From positions 1 to 57,732 of the forward strand of contig JAFPWV010000230.1 of assembly GCA_017412675.1 (NCBI GenBank): a DNA stretch of 57,732 nucleotides, read 5' to 3'. The DNA comes from Clostridia bacterium (GTDB lineage: Bacteria > Bacillota > Clostridia > Oscillospirales > CAG-272). Below the pieces are notes generated by a model, which saw only the letters and a list, made by a program, of their open reading frames with translations, was not told where the DNA came from and did not search any database. The position numbers and the translations under genes are program-made. Shown in pieces: positions 50,756 to 57,732 of the stretch; position 1 is the stretch's first letter; the number at the start of each line of letters is the position of its first letter.

Positions 50756-51106
50756 TGATACCATCCTTTCCATCTTGTATGATCCCGGCATGTGCCCGTG
50801 ACCACAAATTGAGCTCATGCCGGAATCTCTGCCTGAATTTGCCTGAAAATCTGCCGGAAATAGCCGTGAGACTCCGGGTTTCGACCCTGAACGCTCTCGC
50901 TGAATGCCCGGAACCCCTTCAACGTAGCCTATCCTCCCGGTCGGCGTTGCCGTCCGATGTGGGCTGGCGGGGCCGAGAGACCCGGCTTTATCCTGCTCCG
51001 CTATCGTTCGGCCCCGGCACCCCCTCAAAACCCCTGTAAAATGGCGATTCTTCGTGAGGGCAAAAACGCCTCTGAGGACGGAAAGTCCCCATCCGAAAAT
51101 CGGACT
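50756..51106. other. Gene-free stretch between mobC-like and rep-like genes
   Basis: About 350 bases without a convincing gene. It contains the candidate oriT arms and the leader of the MobC-like gene. Confidence 0.5.
50968..51016. other. Candidate oriT inverted repeat
   Basis: CGGGGCCGA (50968-50976) and TCGGCCCCG (51008-51016) are perfect 9-bp inverted arms with a 31-base spacer. They lie in the gene-free stretch 50756-51106 upstream of the mob genes, where an oriT is expected. I cannot point to a nick site. Confidence 0.4.
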
Positions 51107-51517
51107 TCATGTCGCCTCCTTTCGCGGATGCTTCCGATCGTACTCCTGCAGACGGCGTTCCGCATCGGCTTTCTGAAGCTCCCTCTGGAACTGAGCGTCG
51201 ATCACATCTTGGATCGGCAGGATGCGGAAGAGCAGATTGCCGTTGCGTTTCTTGCCATCCTTCGACGTGAAGAACGTCGGTTCGGTTTCGATCAGACCCT
51301 TGCGCTCGAGCAGGGAGACATACTTCCCGACCGTGTTCCGGCTCATGTCGACAGCGGAACCGATCGTGTCGTAGCTCGGGTAGCAGGTGTACTTTTCTCT
51401 GTCCTCGCATCGGATCAGGAACGCATACACCAGGATTTCACCGCCTGTCAGACCGAGATCGAAGATTTCATTCGGCAGGACGAACTGACGGTGAAGACGT
51501 TTTTGTGTTTCGTTCAA
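51107..51517 (-). CDS. Replication-initiator-like winged-helix protein
   Basis: The 136-residue protein starts with TTG (RBS GGAGGTG). It contains a RepA_N/HTH-type winged helix (FDLGLTGGEILVYAFLIRCEDRE, YPSYDTIGSAVDMSRNTVGKYVSLLERKGLI). A charged helical tail follows. Such small helix-turn-helix proteins are encoded next to replication or mobilisation genes of plasmids and integrative elements. It lies downstream of repeat-rich DNA that could be an origin. Initiator or regulator cannot be decided by eye. Confidence 0.75.
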   Translation of the reverse strand: MNETQKRLHRQFVLPNEIFDLGLTGGEILVYAFLIRCEDREKYTCYPSYDTIGSAVDMSRNTVGKYVSLLERKGLIETEPTFFTSKDGKKRNGNLLFRILPIQDVIDAQFQRELQKADAERRLQEYDRKHPRKEAT

Positions 51518-51962
51518 TCGGACACCTCCGTTTTGATTCCGGCATCGTGTGAGAAGCCGGGTGTGATTTTTTCTGTGTACCTCTCCTCTGAAAAACGTGG
51601 AACCGTGGAACTTCCAAGCAGGACAAGGGTTTGCGAGGTTTTTTCGCGGAACTTTCGCGGAACAAAATGCGGAACCGCATAGTCAGATCGTGAACGGCAG
51701 CACATCCGGCAACGCAGTCCCGCGTTTTTTCATCAAGGGCTGCAGGTATTTTCTTCCCCCGTCATGCAGGATGACGTATGCAGAATCACCCTCCTGTGTT
51801 TTTTCGGTCGAACAGTCGAACATCCAATGGTGACAACGGTTTTGAACACTTTTTTAGCCGAACGGGAAGTCGAACGCACCTGCGAACAGATTTCCGTGTT
51901 CGACATCGTGTCATCAGGATGTCAGACCGTTTTCAGAGGTGGTCGAACATACGAAAACTCAA
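51518..51962. repeat. Repeat-rich noncoding region, candidate origin
   Basis: The motif G(C/T)GGAAC occurs five times, at 51597, 51605, 51646, 51657 and 51669. A second motif TCGAAC occurs at 51808, 51816, 51870 and 51943. No gene is convincing. Direct repeats upstream of an initiator-like gene recall iterons. Confidence 0.45.
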
Positions 51963-54014
51963 TCAGGACAACGATTCTGACGAGTCTGTAACACTGTTCG
52001 ACCCGTCCGGAGGGGAGACGCCGAGAATTTCTTCCACCTTCTCACGGCTCAGGATCATCACCGTTTTGGTTTCTCTCCCGAACCGTTTCGAATCCGTGTT
52101 CCTTCCGCTCGCGTGAGGAATGAGGATGCCCTCGTCCCGCAGCTGTTTCGCCAGAGACTGCGGAGCCGATACCCGTCCCTCGCCGCTCTGATCGCAGAAC
52201 CGGTTGACCTCCATGACGGACCGTTCGAGAAAGATGTAGTACGCGTCGTCGTCCAGGTATCCGATGTGGTTGTTCGGATGGCCCGTTGTGAGATCGCTCT
52301 TTTTCGTCAGGCACAGCATCCCGCTGTTGATCATTCCGAAGAGATTGCGGATGTAAACGCTCGTGGGTTTGTCATCCTCCTGCATCGACACCTGCTTCCG
52401 CGCGAAATCGAGGAAGATCGGAGCGAACTTTTCCTTTTCCGCTTCTCCTTCTTCTTGGGTCATGATCCCTTTCTCCACAAGGAATTTGACCATCACATGG
52501 AATCCGAGAAGCAGATCCGCGATTGCTTCCGTCAGCCGACCGTGCGGACGCATCCCGAGCGCATTCAGCTTCGTCTGCCATTCGTCGCGCGTGCTCTCGA
52601 TGACCCTGCGGAAGAGATCCGCAGTCTCCGCAGTCCGTTCGTCGCTGAACATGAACCGATCTATGATCCACGTCACATACGAATGCAGTCCTCTGCACAG
52701 AGAACCGTTCTTGGCGATCCTCTGCGCGACCGTCAGCGCCGCTCTGTTGATCGTGTCCGCATCCATCTCCACGCAGAATAGACGCGCCTGACTGCTCTCG
52801 CTGATACCCGGAATGAATTCCGCCGTGACGATCACGTTCCCCTGCGGCGGCACACTCTTTCTCTGTTTGATCTCCGACGTCAGCCTCCCTCTGTCGATCC
52901 GGTCGCCGTATCCGCGGATGACGGTTTCCAGAACTTCCGTCATGCTTTTCAGTTCGCCGCTCTTCCGCGGATGGAAATCGTCCACGCAGGTCAGCACATC
53001 CTTGAGCCGTCCCGCGTTGTAGAGAACGCTGTTCGGGGTATCCTTGAAGCTCATCGGCAGGTTTCTGAGATTGAACTTCCCGAAGAAGGAAAGGAACAAC
53101 GCAGCGAGCGAACTCTTCCGCGCTCCTGTTTTTCCGACGAGCGTGAAGACGAATCCCGGTTCCATCCCCGCCTCTCTCAGCAGTTCGTTCAGCGGCGTGA
53201 GGAACACCAGAGCCATCAGGGAATAGATGATCCTGTCCGGTGCGATGCCGATCCGGAGCAGATTGAGGATCTCGTACAGATCCGCGTCCGTACATCCTTC
53301 CTCCATGAGATACCCGCCTCCTTTCTTGCTCCCCTCCAGTTCCACGTCGTAGAGCGGATGACCGGGAAGGAGGTACTGAACTTTTCCGTCGATCTTTTTG
53401 AATCCGGTATAGGTGTAGATGTGCTTCTGCTCTGCCTGCGGTCCGGTGGATCGGACGGCGACGGCGATGTGTTTTTCCACCGATCCTACGGCGGTGTACT
53501 GACAGACGCTCGGCAGTTCCATGATCCACTTCTTGTCCTCCAGATCCGACGCATGCACATCCGTACAGCAGATCTCGCTTCCATCCCGCGCGAGGATTCC
53601 GATACGGAACATGCGGTCCTCCCTGATGCCGTCGTCGCATACGATCTCCGCCTTGACCCGCGGGAAGAAATTACAGAGTCGGACGACCTGTTCAACCTTT
53701 CCGTTGGTCTTGTGCACATACAGCCAGCCGCTCCCGATCTCGTATTCGTCCGGGTAATCGGGAAGCCGGTTCTGTTCCGTCCCGACCGAAATGGGATCCC
53801 GCTCTGCCTCACTGATGACAGCTTCCCCCACGTCGGAGTTATACACCCTGTTCAGCGACGCGACGAGCTCTGCGTCGGACATCTCCTCCGGCAGACTTTT
53901 GTTCTCCACGACCGGTTCGACGGTGTGGTGCTTGCCGAGATGGAAGTGCTCCTTCACTTCGGCCCACGTAATATTCCGTTTGGGAAATACGATTGCGTTT
54001 TCTTGATTTGTCAT
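51963..54014 (-). CDS. DUF927-like P-loop ATPase (helicase/primase-associated)
   Basis: The 683-residue protein has an unclassified N-terminal part (1-240) and then a DUF927-like ATPase core. Walker A is LVGKTGARKSSLAALFL (near 335) and Walker B-like is LTCVDDFHP. QGNVIVTAEFIPGISESSQARLF is a sensor-like strand. The C-terminal region (NHIGYLDDDAYYIFLERSVMEVN) may be a small winged helix. Such proteins are common in mobile elements and act in DNA replication as helicase-like motors. ATG 54014 has AAGGAG upstream; an earlier ATG in frame has none. Confidence 0.82.
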   Translation of the reverse strand: MTNQENAIVFPKRNITWAEVKEHFHLGKHHTVEPVVENKSLPEEMSDAELVASLNRVYNSDVGEAVISEAERDPISVGTEQNRLPDYPDEYEIGSGWLYVHKTNGKVEQVVRLCNFFPRVKAEIVCDDGIREDRMFRIGILARDGSEICCTDVHASDLEDKKWIMELPSVCQYTAVGSVEKHIAVAVRSTGPQAEQKHIYTYTGFKKIDGKVQYLLPGHPLYDVELEGSKKGGGYLMEEGCTDADLYEILNLLRIGIAPDRIIYSLMALVFLTPLNELLREAGMEPGFVFTLVGKTGARKSSLAALFLSFFGKFNLRNLPMSFKDTPNSVLYNAGRLKDVLTCVDDFHPRKSGELKSMTEVLETVIRGYGDRIDRGRLTSEIKQRKSVPPQGNVIVTAEFIPGISESSQARLFCVEMDADTINRAALTVAQRIAKNGSLCRGLHSYVTWIIDRFMFSDERTAETADLFRRVIESTRDEWQTKLNALGMRPHGRLTEAIADLLLGFHVMVKFLVEKGIMTQEEGEAEKEKFAPIFLDFARKQVSMQEDDKPTSVYIRNLFGMINSGMLCLTKKSDLTTGHPNNHIGYLDDDAYYIFLERSVMEVNRFCDQSGEGRVSAPQSLAKQLRDEGILIPHASGRNTDSKRFGRETKTVMILSREKVEEILGVSPPDGSNSVTDSSESLS

Positions 54015-54542
54015 ACTGACTCCTTTCCGACCTTGCGGTCTTGTCTCATGTTTCGATTTGCGTACCGTTTGTTCTCTGCGACCATAGTCATCACCTTCCT
54101 CTCCGCCGCAGGGCTTGATCTGTATTTTGGATTTTGCAAAACTGATTTGACGGGAACTGTCATTTCCCGACACCGAAAAAGAAAACGGCTCCCGCTTTCG
54201 TAATCGAAAAAGTGGGAGCAGTATCTATATTCGAGATTCGGTTTTGAGAGAACCCTATGACGGGATCCCACGACATCTTGTCCCTCCGACCGTATTGTGG
54301 AAGATTTTTCGGATTTCCCAAAAAAGTGCCGAAGATTTATTTTCCCGTCCGAAGGTTTTTCTGATGGTATCCCTCATATATACCCCGACAGAAGGAACGC
54401 GGAATATTCCATCGGCGGAAAACTTTTTTCGTCGGCATAGAAAAAACTTCCTCTGTCGCAGAATGACATGGAAGCCTTTCGAGTGATTTATGGCTCAACC
54501 GAATCCCCGCTTTACATATGTTCCCTGAGAAAGACGCACTTC
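54015..54542. other. Gene-free leader region upstream of the DUF927-like gene
   Basis: On the minus strand GCTCCCACTTT pairs with AAAGCGGGAGC (54188-54219) and is followed by CGTTTTCTTTTT, a probable terminator about 175 bases before the ATPase gene. The rest is AT-rich compared with the chromosome and holds no convincing gene. Confidence 0.5.
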
Positions 54543-55194
54543 CGCCTTGGCGATGATTGCGTTAGGTATAACGATCCCTTAGTGAAGATCGTTTTGGTTA
54601 TAGCTCTCCCTTGTCCGGATCGTGACTGGATACAGCTCGCCTGTCGCGGAATCCTTTGCTTTCCGTCAGAAGGCAAGACTTCACCCTTGGCGATGATCGG
54701 AGTAGGTACAGCTATCCCTTGGCGTAGTCCCATCTGGATACAGCTATCCCGTTGTAGAAGTTGTCTTTCAAAAAACTCTTTCAGCCTCAGTTGTTTTTGT
54801 GAAGGCCAATTGTATGTTTGTATGTTGCACGCACAGTTTCCCACAACCGAAAACCGGCTTCGGACATAGTCCTCCCCCGCACGGTCTTACTGTGCTTGCC
54901 AGAACCATATGTAACCACAACAGACGGACAGTTGCTGGCTGTCTCCATGGGCGTCTCACCCCTTGCCGGGTACTCCGGCGGCTGCGTACAGAAGTATCAT
55001 TATCCCTCACTGATTGTCATCGCGCTCCGTTGGTCGCAATCCCACGGTCGGGGTCTCGCGCCGAACTCTTCGGTTCGGTCTTGTCGCCCAGTCGCTCACA
55101 GTCTCCTGCGTCAGTGGGAACGTATCTGTTGTTGGGTATTCGGTTTTCAATGAGCAAAAAAGATGCTCTCCCCGGTTCTAATGAGAGAGCATCG
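54188..55194 (-). ncRNA. Candidate long noncoding RNA of the mobile element
   Basis: A perfect promoter (55197-55225) would start a leftward transcript near 55190, and the next clear terminator without an intervening gene is at 54188-54219, so about 1.0 kb is transcribed. No frame in it has recognisable protein features. It contains hairpins such as CCGAAC/GTTCGG, the 32-bp repeats at 54543-54766, and TTACATATGGTTC (near 54900), which can pair with GAACATATGTAA (near 54514) with one bulge. A family is not recognised. Confidence 0.35.
54543..54766. repeat. Degenerate 32-bp tandem repeats
   Basis: Five units of exactly 32 bases start with (C/G)CCTT and end like TACAGCTAT. They occur as one run of three units (from 54543) and one run of two units (from 54694), separated by diverged sequence. 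The unit ends (CCCTTGGCG and GGNTACAGCTAT) are conserved and the centre of 10-13 bases varies. The period is about three helical turns, as for protein-bound iterons. Confidence 0.65.
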
Positions 55195-55225
55195 TAATTA
55201 TACCACATCCGAAATCTCTTGTCAA
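55154..55225 (-). promoter_or_regulatory. Strong promoter followed at once by a terminator-like hairpin
   Basis: On the minus strand the -35 is TTGACA (55220-55225) and the -10 is TATAAT (55197-55202), with a 17-base spacer. The predicted transcript begins with GATGCTCTC, which pairs with GAGAGCATC and is followed by six Ts (55154-55194). This would give an RNA of about 40 bases, or act as an attenuator for the longer transcript. Confidence 0.7.
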
Positions 55226-55396
55226 GAGGTTTCATGAAATATTTTTATATTTTTTCTTCGCGCTAATATACTGACTGTTGAACAAGGTTGCCTTGTTCGA
55301 GTCCAGTGACAGCCGGGGACGGGTCGGACGGAGGAGAAAACGCCTGCGGCGAATTCGATTTCTCAAACCTTATAAATCTGGCAGAAACATTCCAAA

Positions 55397-56650
55397 TCAC
55401 TGCGGTCCTTCCTGACTTACGAACGTTTCTTCATAAGCAGGGCTGATCCACGCATTAAGGCTCCCAAAGTCAAAATCGCGGACCGCATACAGTACGCATT
55501 CTTCCCCCATCATGACGCTGACGGAGCATGCGTTCAGACACCGATTCCGATCTGCGTATGACTGGATACCGGAAAGCATAGAGTCAATTTCATCAAACCG
55601 GATATCCGACACGGACTCCGTACCCAGAACGATTTCCATTGTCCCGACTGACAGGGAATTCTGCGGGGATACCGAAAGCGACTCCGTGTAATTCGGGAAT
55701 GCTTTAAGCAGTCCGGAGACATACGCAGCGATTTCTTCCTGCGTCACAGCGGTAGGAGCATTGCCCGTCATACCTTCCGCTTCCTCTGATCTGTGAACTG
55801 TATGGTCGGAGAGCAGCTTCCGGTCTCGGTCGTAAATACAAATCCGGACGGTCTCTACAGTGTCTTCAAAGCCGCACGTCCGTATGCTCTCATGAATCGT
55901 CTGTATCGCCTTGATATCTTCGAGCTCACACCGTCCGTCGCTCTCCGAAAACAAATTGACCCACACCTCGTGCCCTCCGACATATACGTCTGAAGAGATG
56001 GAAGGGATGGTGGCTCTGAGCGTTTCCGAAAGCGATTCCCATCGCTTATCCTCGCTGAACCGGAGTGCGATCCCGTCTGCGGAATCAAAAACACGCTCCG
56101 TTTCGATCAGGAGATGCCAGACAGCCTCGTCGGCTGTTAATTCAGACGGCGTCATGACCGCGATTTCAATCGCAGGATCCTGCCCGGCGGTGACTTGTGT
56201 CACCAGATGCCGGATCGCGCCGGAGCCTTCCCGAAGGACAACGAGCAAAATCTGATGCGTGGAAAACCACACTTCGTTATACTCCCGGATTGCTTCGGCC
56301 AAGCCGGAGAATCCGTAGTTTTCCCGATTTTCCTCGTAATACCGGTTCAGTTCCTCCAAAGTGTCGAACAGGAATACGGCCGGCAGGGTTTCAAAATCAA
56401 TGCTCCCGCCCGTACATAAAACCTTTGCGTTGAAGGGAACGGACACCGATTCCTTTGAAAGCTGCCTTTCGTCCCCTTCTTCGGCATCCAAGGCAATACT
56501 GTCGTTCTCATCCGCGCTTTTCGGTTCCGTGGTCCCATCTTCCGTATCAGCGACAGGTTCTGTGTCGACCGTTCTTAACGTAATACATCCGGGAAGCATG
56601 ATCACCATTGCTGAAATCATCAGAATGGCAACAGCTCTTTTCACTTTCAT
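55397..56650 (-). CDS. Hypothetical lipoprotein
   Basis: The 417-residue protein has a lipobox MLPGC after a hydrophobic signal (MKVKRAVAILMISAMVI), so it should be lipid-anchored outside the membrane. An acidic, disordered linker (residues 28-62) precedes a folded part with no recognised domain. Several segments (TVETVRICIYDRDRKLL, SVSVMMGEECVLYAVRDF) suggest alpha/beta repeats. It lies within the mobile element on the same strand as the other genes, and its base composition is lower in GC than the chromosome. Surface exclusion or host interaction is possible but unsupported. Confidence 0.75.
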   Translation of the reverse strand: MKVKRAVAILMISAMVIMLPGCITLRTVDTEPVADTEDGTTEPKSADENDSIALDAEEGDERQLSKESVSVPFNAKVLCTGGSIDFETLPAVFLFDTLEELNRYYEENRENYGFSGLAEAIREYNEVWFSTHQILLVVLREGSGAIRHLVTQVTAGQDPAIEIAVMTPSELTADEAVWHLLIETERVFDSADGIALRFSEDKRWESLSETLRATIPSISSDVYVGGHEVWVNLFSESDGRCELEDIKAIQTIHESIRTCGFEDTVETVRICIYDRDRKLLSDHTVHRSEEAEGMTGNAPTAVTQEEIAAYVSGLLKAFPNYTESLSVSPQNSLSVGTMEIVLGTESVSDIRFDEIDSMLSGIQSYADRNRCLNACSVSVMMGEECVLYAVRDFDFGSLNAWISPAYEETFVSQEGPQ

Positions 56651-57048
56651 CCCTGTCTCCTTGCTTTTTTCATTTCTGCCTATTAGACGCCGTGAACAGT
56701 AGAAAAGTTCCCCAAAATATCGAAATCATGATATCATGAAATGTGTCTTTGATACTCGATAGAGCACTCTCCCCCACATAGGCGCACAGCGGCGTTGTGG
56801 GAGGTCTTTCGGTGGGAGGAGCCGTTGCCCTGCCCCGCCGTGTACCCCTGCCAAATCGCCCGGACGGGGCGGACAGGACGGTCTATCTGTCATCCCGGTT
56901 GGAGCCGGTTTTCCCCTGTCTATTTTCTGCGTTTCAAATACGGCCTCGCAAACGACGAGGGCGTTTCAGACGTTGTCTTTATTAGGTTTTGCTGGCGTAA
57001 CGAAACGTGAAACCTCCCAACCGCACCTCAAGACTCTCTCGGTTTTGT
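56651..57048. other. Intergenic region upstream of the lipoprotein gene
   Basis: About 400 bases without a convincing gene. It contains the palindrome ATGATATCAT near 56731 upstream of the lipoprotein gene. Confidence 0.4.
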
Positions 57049-57336
57049 TCACCTAACCACATCCTCCATCGGGTCCGCCGTCAGGATCTCGAGCATCATC
57101 TGCGCGCCGAGGACGAAGCCTTTGACGAAGAGGTCATGGTCGTTCTCGACGGAAAGGTCGATTTCAGCCTGAGAAGCGGCATCAAACAGGGCTTTCTGCT
57201 CCGGGGACAGAGTTTCGATCAGCTTCTCCTGACTCTCTGTTACCTCTGCCAGCAGTTTGGCGTAGATGCTGTCTTTCTTATAGTTTCGCACCATTGGCTG
57301 GAGATTGCCGAGGGCGAGTTCTTTCAGCAGTTTCAT
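57049..57336 (-). CDS. DUF6809 family protein
   Basis: The 95-residue helical protein has QKALFDAASQAEIDLSVENDHDLFVKGFVLGAQMMLEIL at its C-terminus, the family pattern. These small proteins occur in mobile elements and phages of Clostridia and have no known role. ATG 57336 is chosen because AAGGATGG lies upstream; an earlier in-frame ATG 12 bases before overlaps that RBS. It is near the right edge of the element. Confidence 0.75.
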   Translation of the reverse strand: MKLLKELALGNLQPMVRNYKKDSIYAKLLAEVTESQEKLIETLSPEQKALFDAASQAEIDLSVENDHDLFVKGFVLGAQMMLEILTADPMEDVVR

Positions 57337-57677
57337 CGGGATCACCATCCTTCCGGCAAACAACGATACCACACCTCCCGCCGGAAGTCCAGAAACATTT
57401 TTGTGAACTCAACCCTCGGTTTTGCCGACCCCTGCATCGTAAACCGGGATGATTCCAAAGAAATCTGGTATTGTGGTACGTCACATTTCATGACCTACCT
57501 TTTAGCTCGGAAATATGTTTCTGCTGTTGAGCGTTCCGAGTAATCCAAAGAGTTTTTTTGAGAAAAACTTCATATGATTAAAGTGTTCAGTCCATTCTGA
57601 AAATTTCGCTTTTGCAACTAAAACCAGTTGCATTTTCCCTGAGATTGTGCTATACTATATATGGAGGTGAGATCCAC
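57337..57677. other. Gene-free gap before the HicA gene
   Basis: It holds a TCAACC-N3-GGTT palindrome (57409-57421) that recurs next to the integrase and XRE genes, and the HicA promoter and operator. No gene is seen. Confidence 0.45.
57613..57656 (+). promoter_or_regulatory. Promoter and operator of the HicA toxin gene
   Basis: The -35 TTGCAT (57628-57633) and the -10 TATACT (57651-57656) have a 17-base spacer. TGCAACT (57613-57619) and AGTTGCA (57626-57632) form an inverted repeat over the -35, a good candidate for antitoxin binding. Confidence 0.65.
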
Positions 57678-57732
57678 TTGGGAAAGAAGGAAAAGCTGAT
57701 TGAGAAGTTGAGATCAAATCCAAAAGATTTTA
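57678..57732 (+). CDS. HicA-type toxin, N-terminal fragment (runs off the window)
   Basis: The start is TTG with GGAGGTG 7-8 bases upstream. The visible residues MGKKEKLIEKLRSNPKDF match the first helix of HicA mRNA interferases. HicA is a small dsRNA-binding-fold RNase that blocks translation and is neutralised by HicB, which should follow beyond the window. Only 18 residues are visible, so the call rests on this start motif plus the autoregulatory-type promoter. Confidence 0.7.
   Translation, partial: MGKKEKLIEKLRSNPKDF

Noticed and set aside
51468-51680. 70-codon minus-strand frame upstream of the rep-like gene
   Set aside because: Overlaps the rep-like start in another frame, has no RBS of note and covers the repeat region.
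54543-54766. CRISPR array
   Set aside because: Units are 32 bases in total, degenerate, contiguous and without unique spacers of usual length; no cas genes are nearby.
54188-55194. Group II intron
   Set aside because: No domain V consensus and no reverse transcriptase gene were found.
55270-55325. tRNA-like sequence GTTCGAGTCCAGTGACAGCC
   Set aside because: T-arm bases look tRNA-like, but the T stem does not pair and no acceptor or anticodon arm can be built; ACAAGG/CCTTGT is just a hairpin.
56866-56880. GTACCCCTG as a duplicate of the tRNA-Trp 3' end (attR)
   Set aside because: Only nine bases match and the flanks differ; expected by chance in a region of this size.

Overview
The window looks like a chromosomal segment of a GC-rich anaerobic Bacillota, class Clostridia, probably a gut or rumen commensal. 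The evidence is RNase J, an AbrB-type regulator with a zinc ribbon, a threonine T-box leader, a lysine riboswitch, a PadR/DUF1700/DUF4097 operon and many glycan-degrading genes. Promoters of TTGACA-N17-TATAAT type recur throughout. No species can be named from the sequence alone.

Layout. 1-10.4 kb: end of a GH5 glycosidase, cysK with an Rrf2 repressor gene, a GH38 alpha-mannosidase, an SGNH hydrolase/YgjP-like peptidase/DUF4838 operon, a TIM-barrel sugar isomerase-like gene and a solitary XRE regulator. 10.5-20.3 kb: housekeeping genes (rnjA-Dabb-U32-uppP operon, AbrB, thrS under a T-box, tRNA-Gln, an Orn/Lys/Arg-decarboxylase-type PLP enzyme). 20.3-28.5 kb: a seven-gene leftward operon with a surface CBM9-like/discoidin protein, GH3 glycosidase, xylulokinase, a phosphotransferase, ThuA and Gfo/Idh proteins, which looks like a pentoside uptake or catabolism unit. 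28.6-43.3 kb: small operons for an esterase, a second phosphotransferase, the PadR envelope-stress-like module, an NhaC-type transporter under a lysine riboswitch, nicotinate phosphoribosyltransferase with a radical SAM protein, DUF3795, a P-loop kinase-GNAT fusion, CinA and a second Gfo/Idh. Two dispersed repeats sit at 31.0 and 39.3 kb; the second carries a nested fold-back element.

43.6-57.7 kb is an accessory region that starts at tRNA-Trp. Three tandem XRE regulators with helical C-terminal domains are followed by an intact tyrosine integrase, a MobP-type relaxase, a ribbon-helix-helix accessory protein, a candidate oriT, a small replication-initiator-like protein behind iteron-like repeats, and a DUF927-like P-loop ATPase. 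This set fits an integrative and mobilizable element. A second, truncated copy of the integrase 3' end lies between two XRE genes, so earlier integrations at this spot have decayed.

The least explained part is 54.2-55.2 kb. It has a perfect promoter immediately followed by a terminator-like hairpin, then about 1 kb without convincing coding potential that contains degenerate 32-bp tandem repeats and a possible long-range stem. It may encode a large structured RNA or be a replication control region. The window ends in the first codons of a HicA toxin gene behind a palindromic operator.
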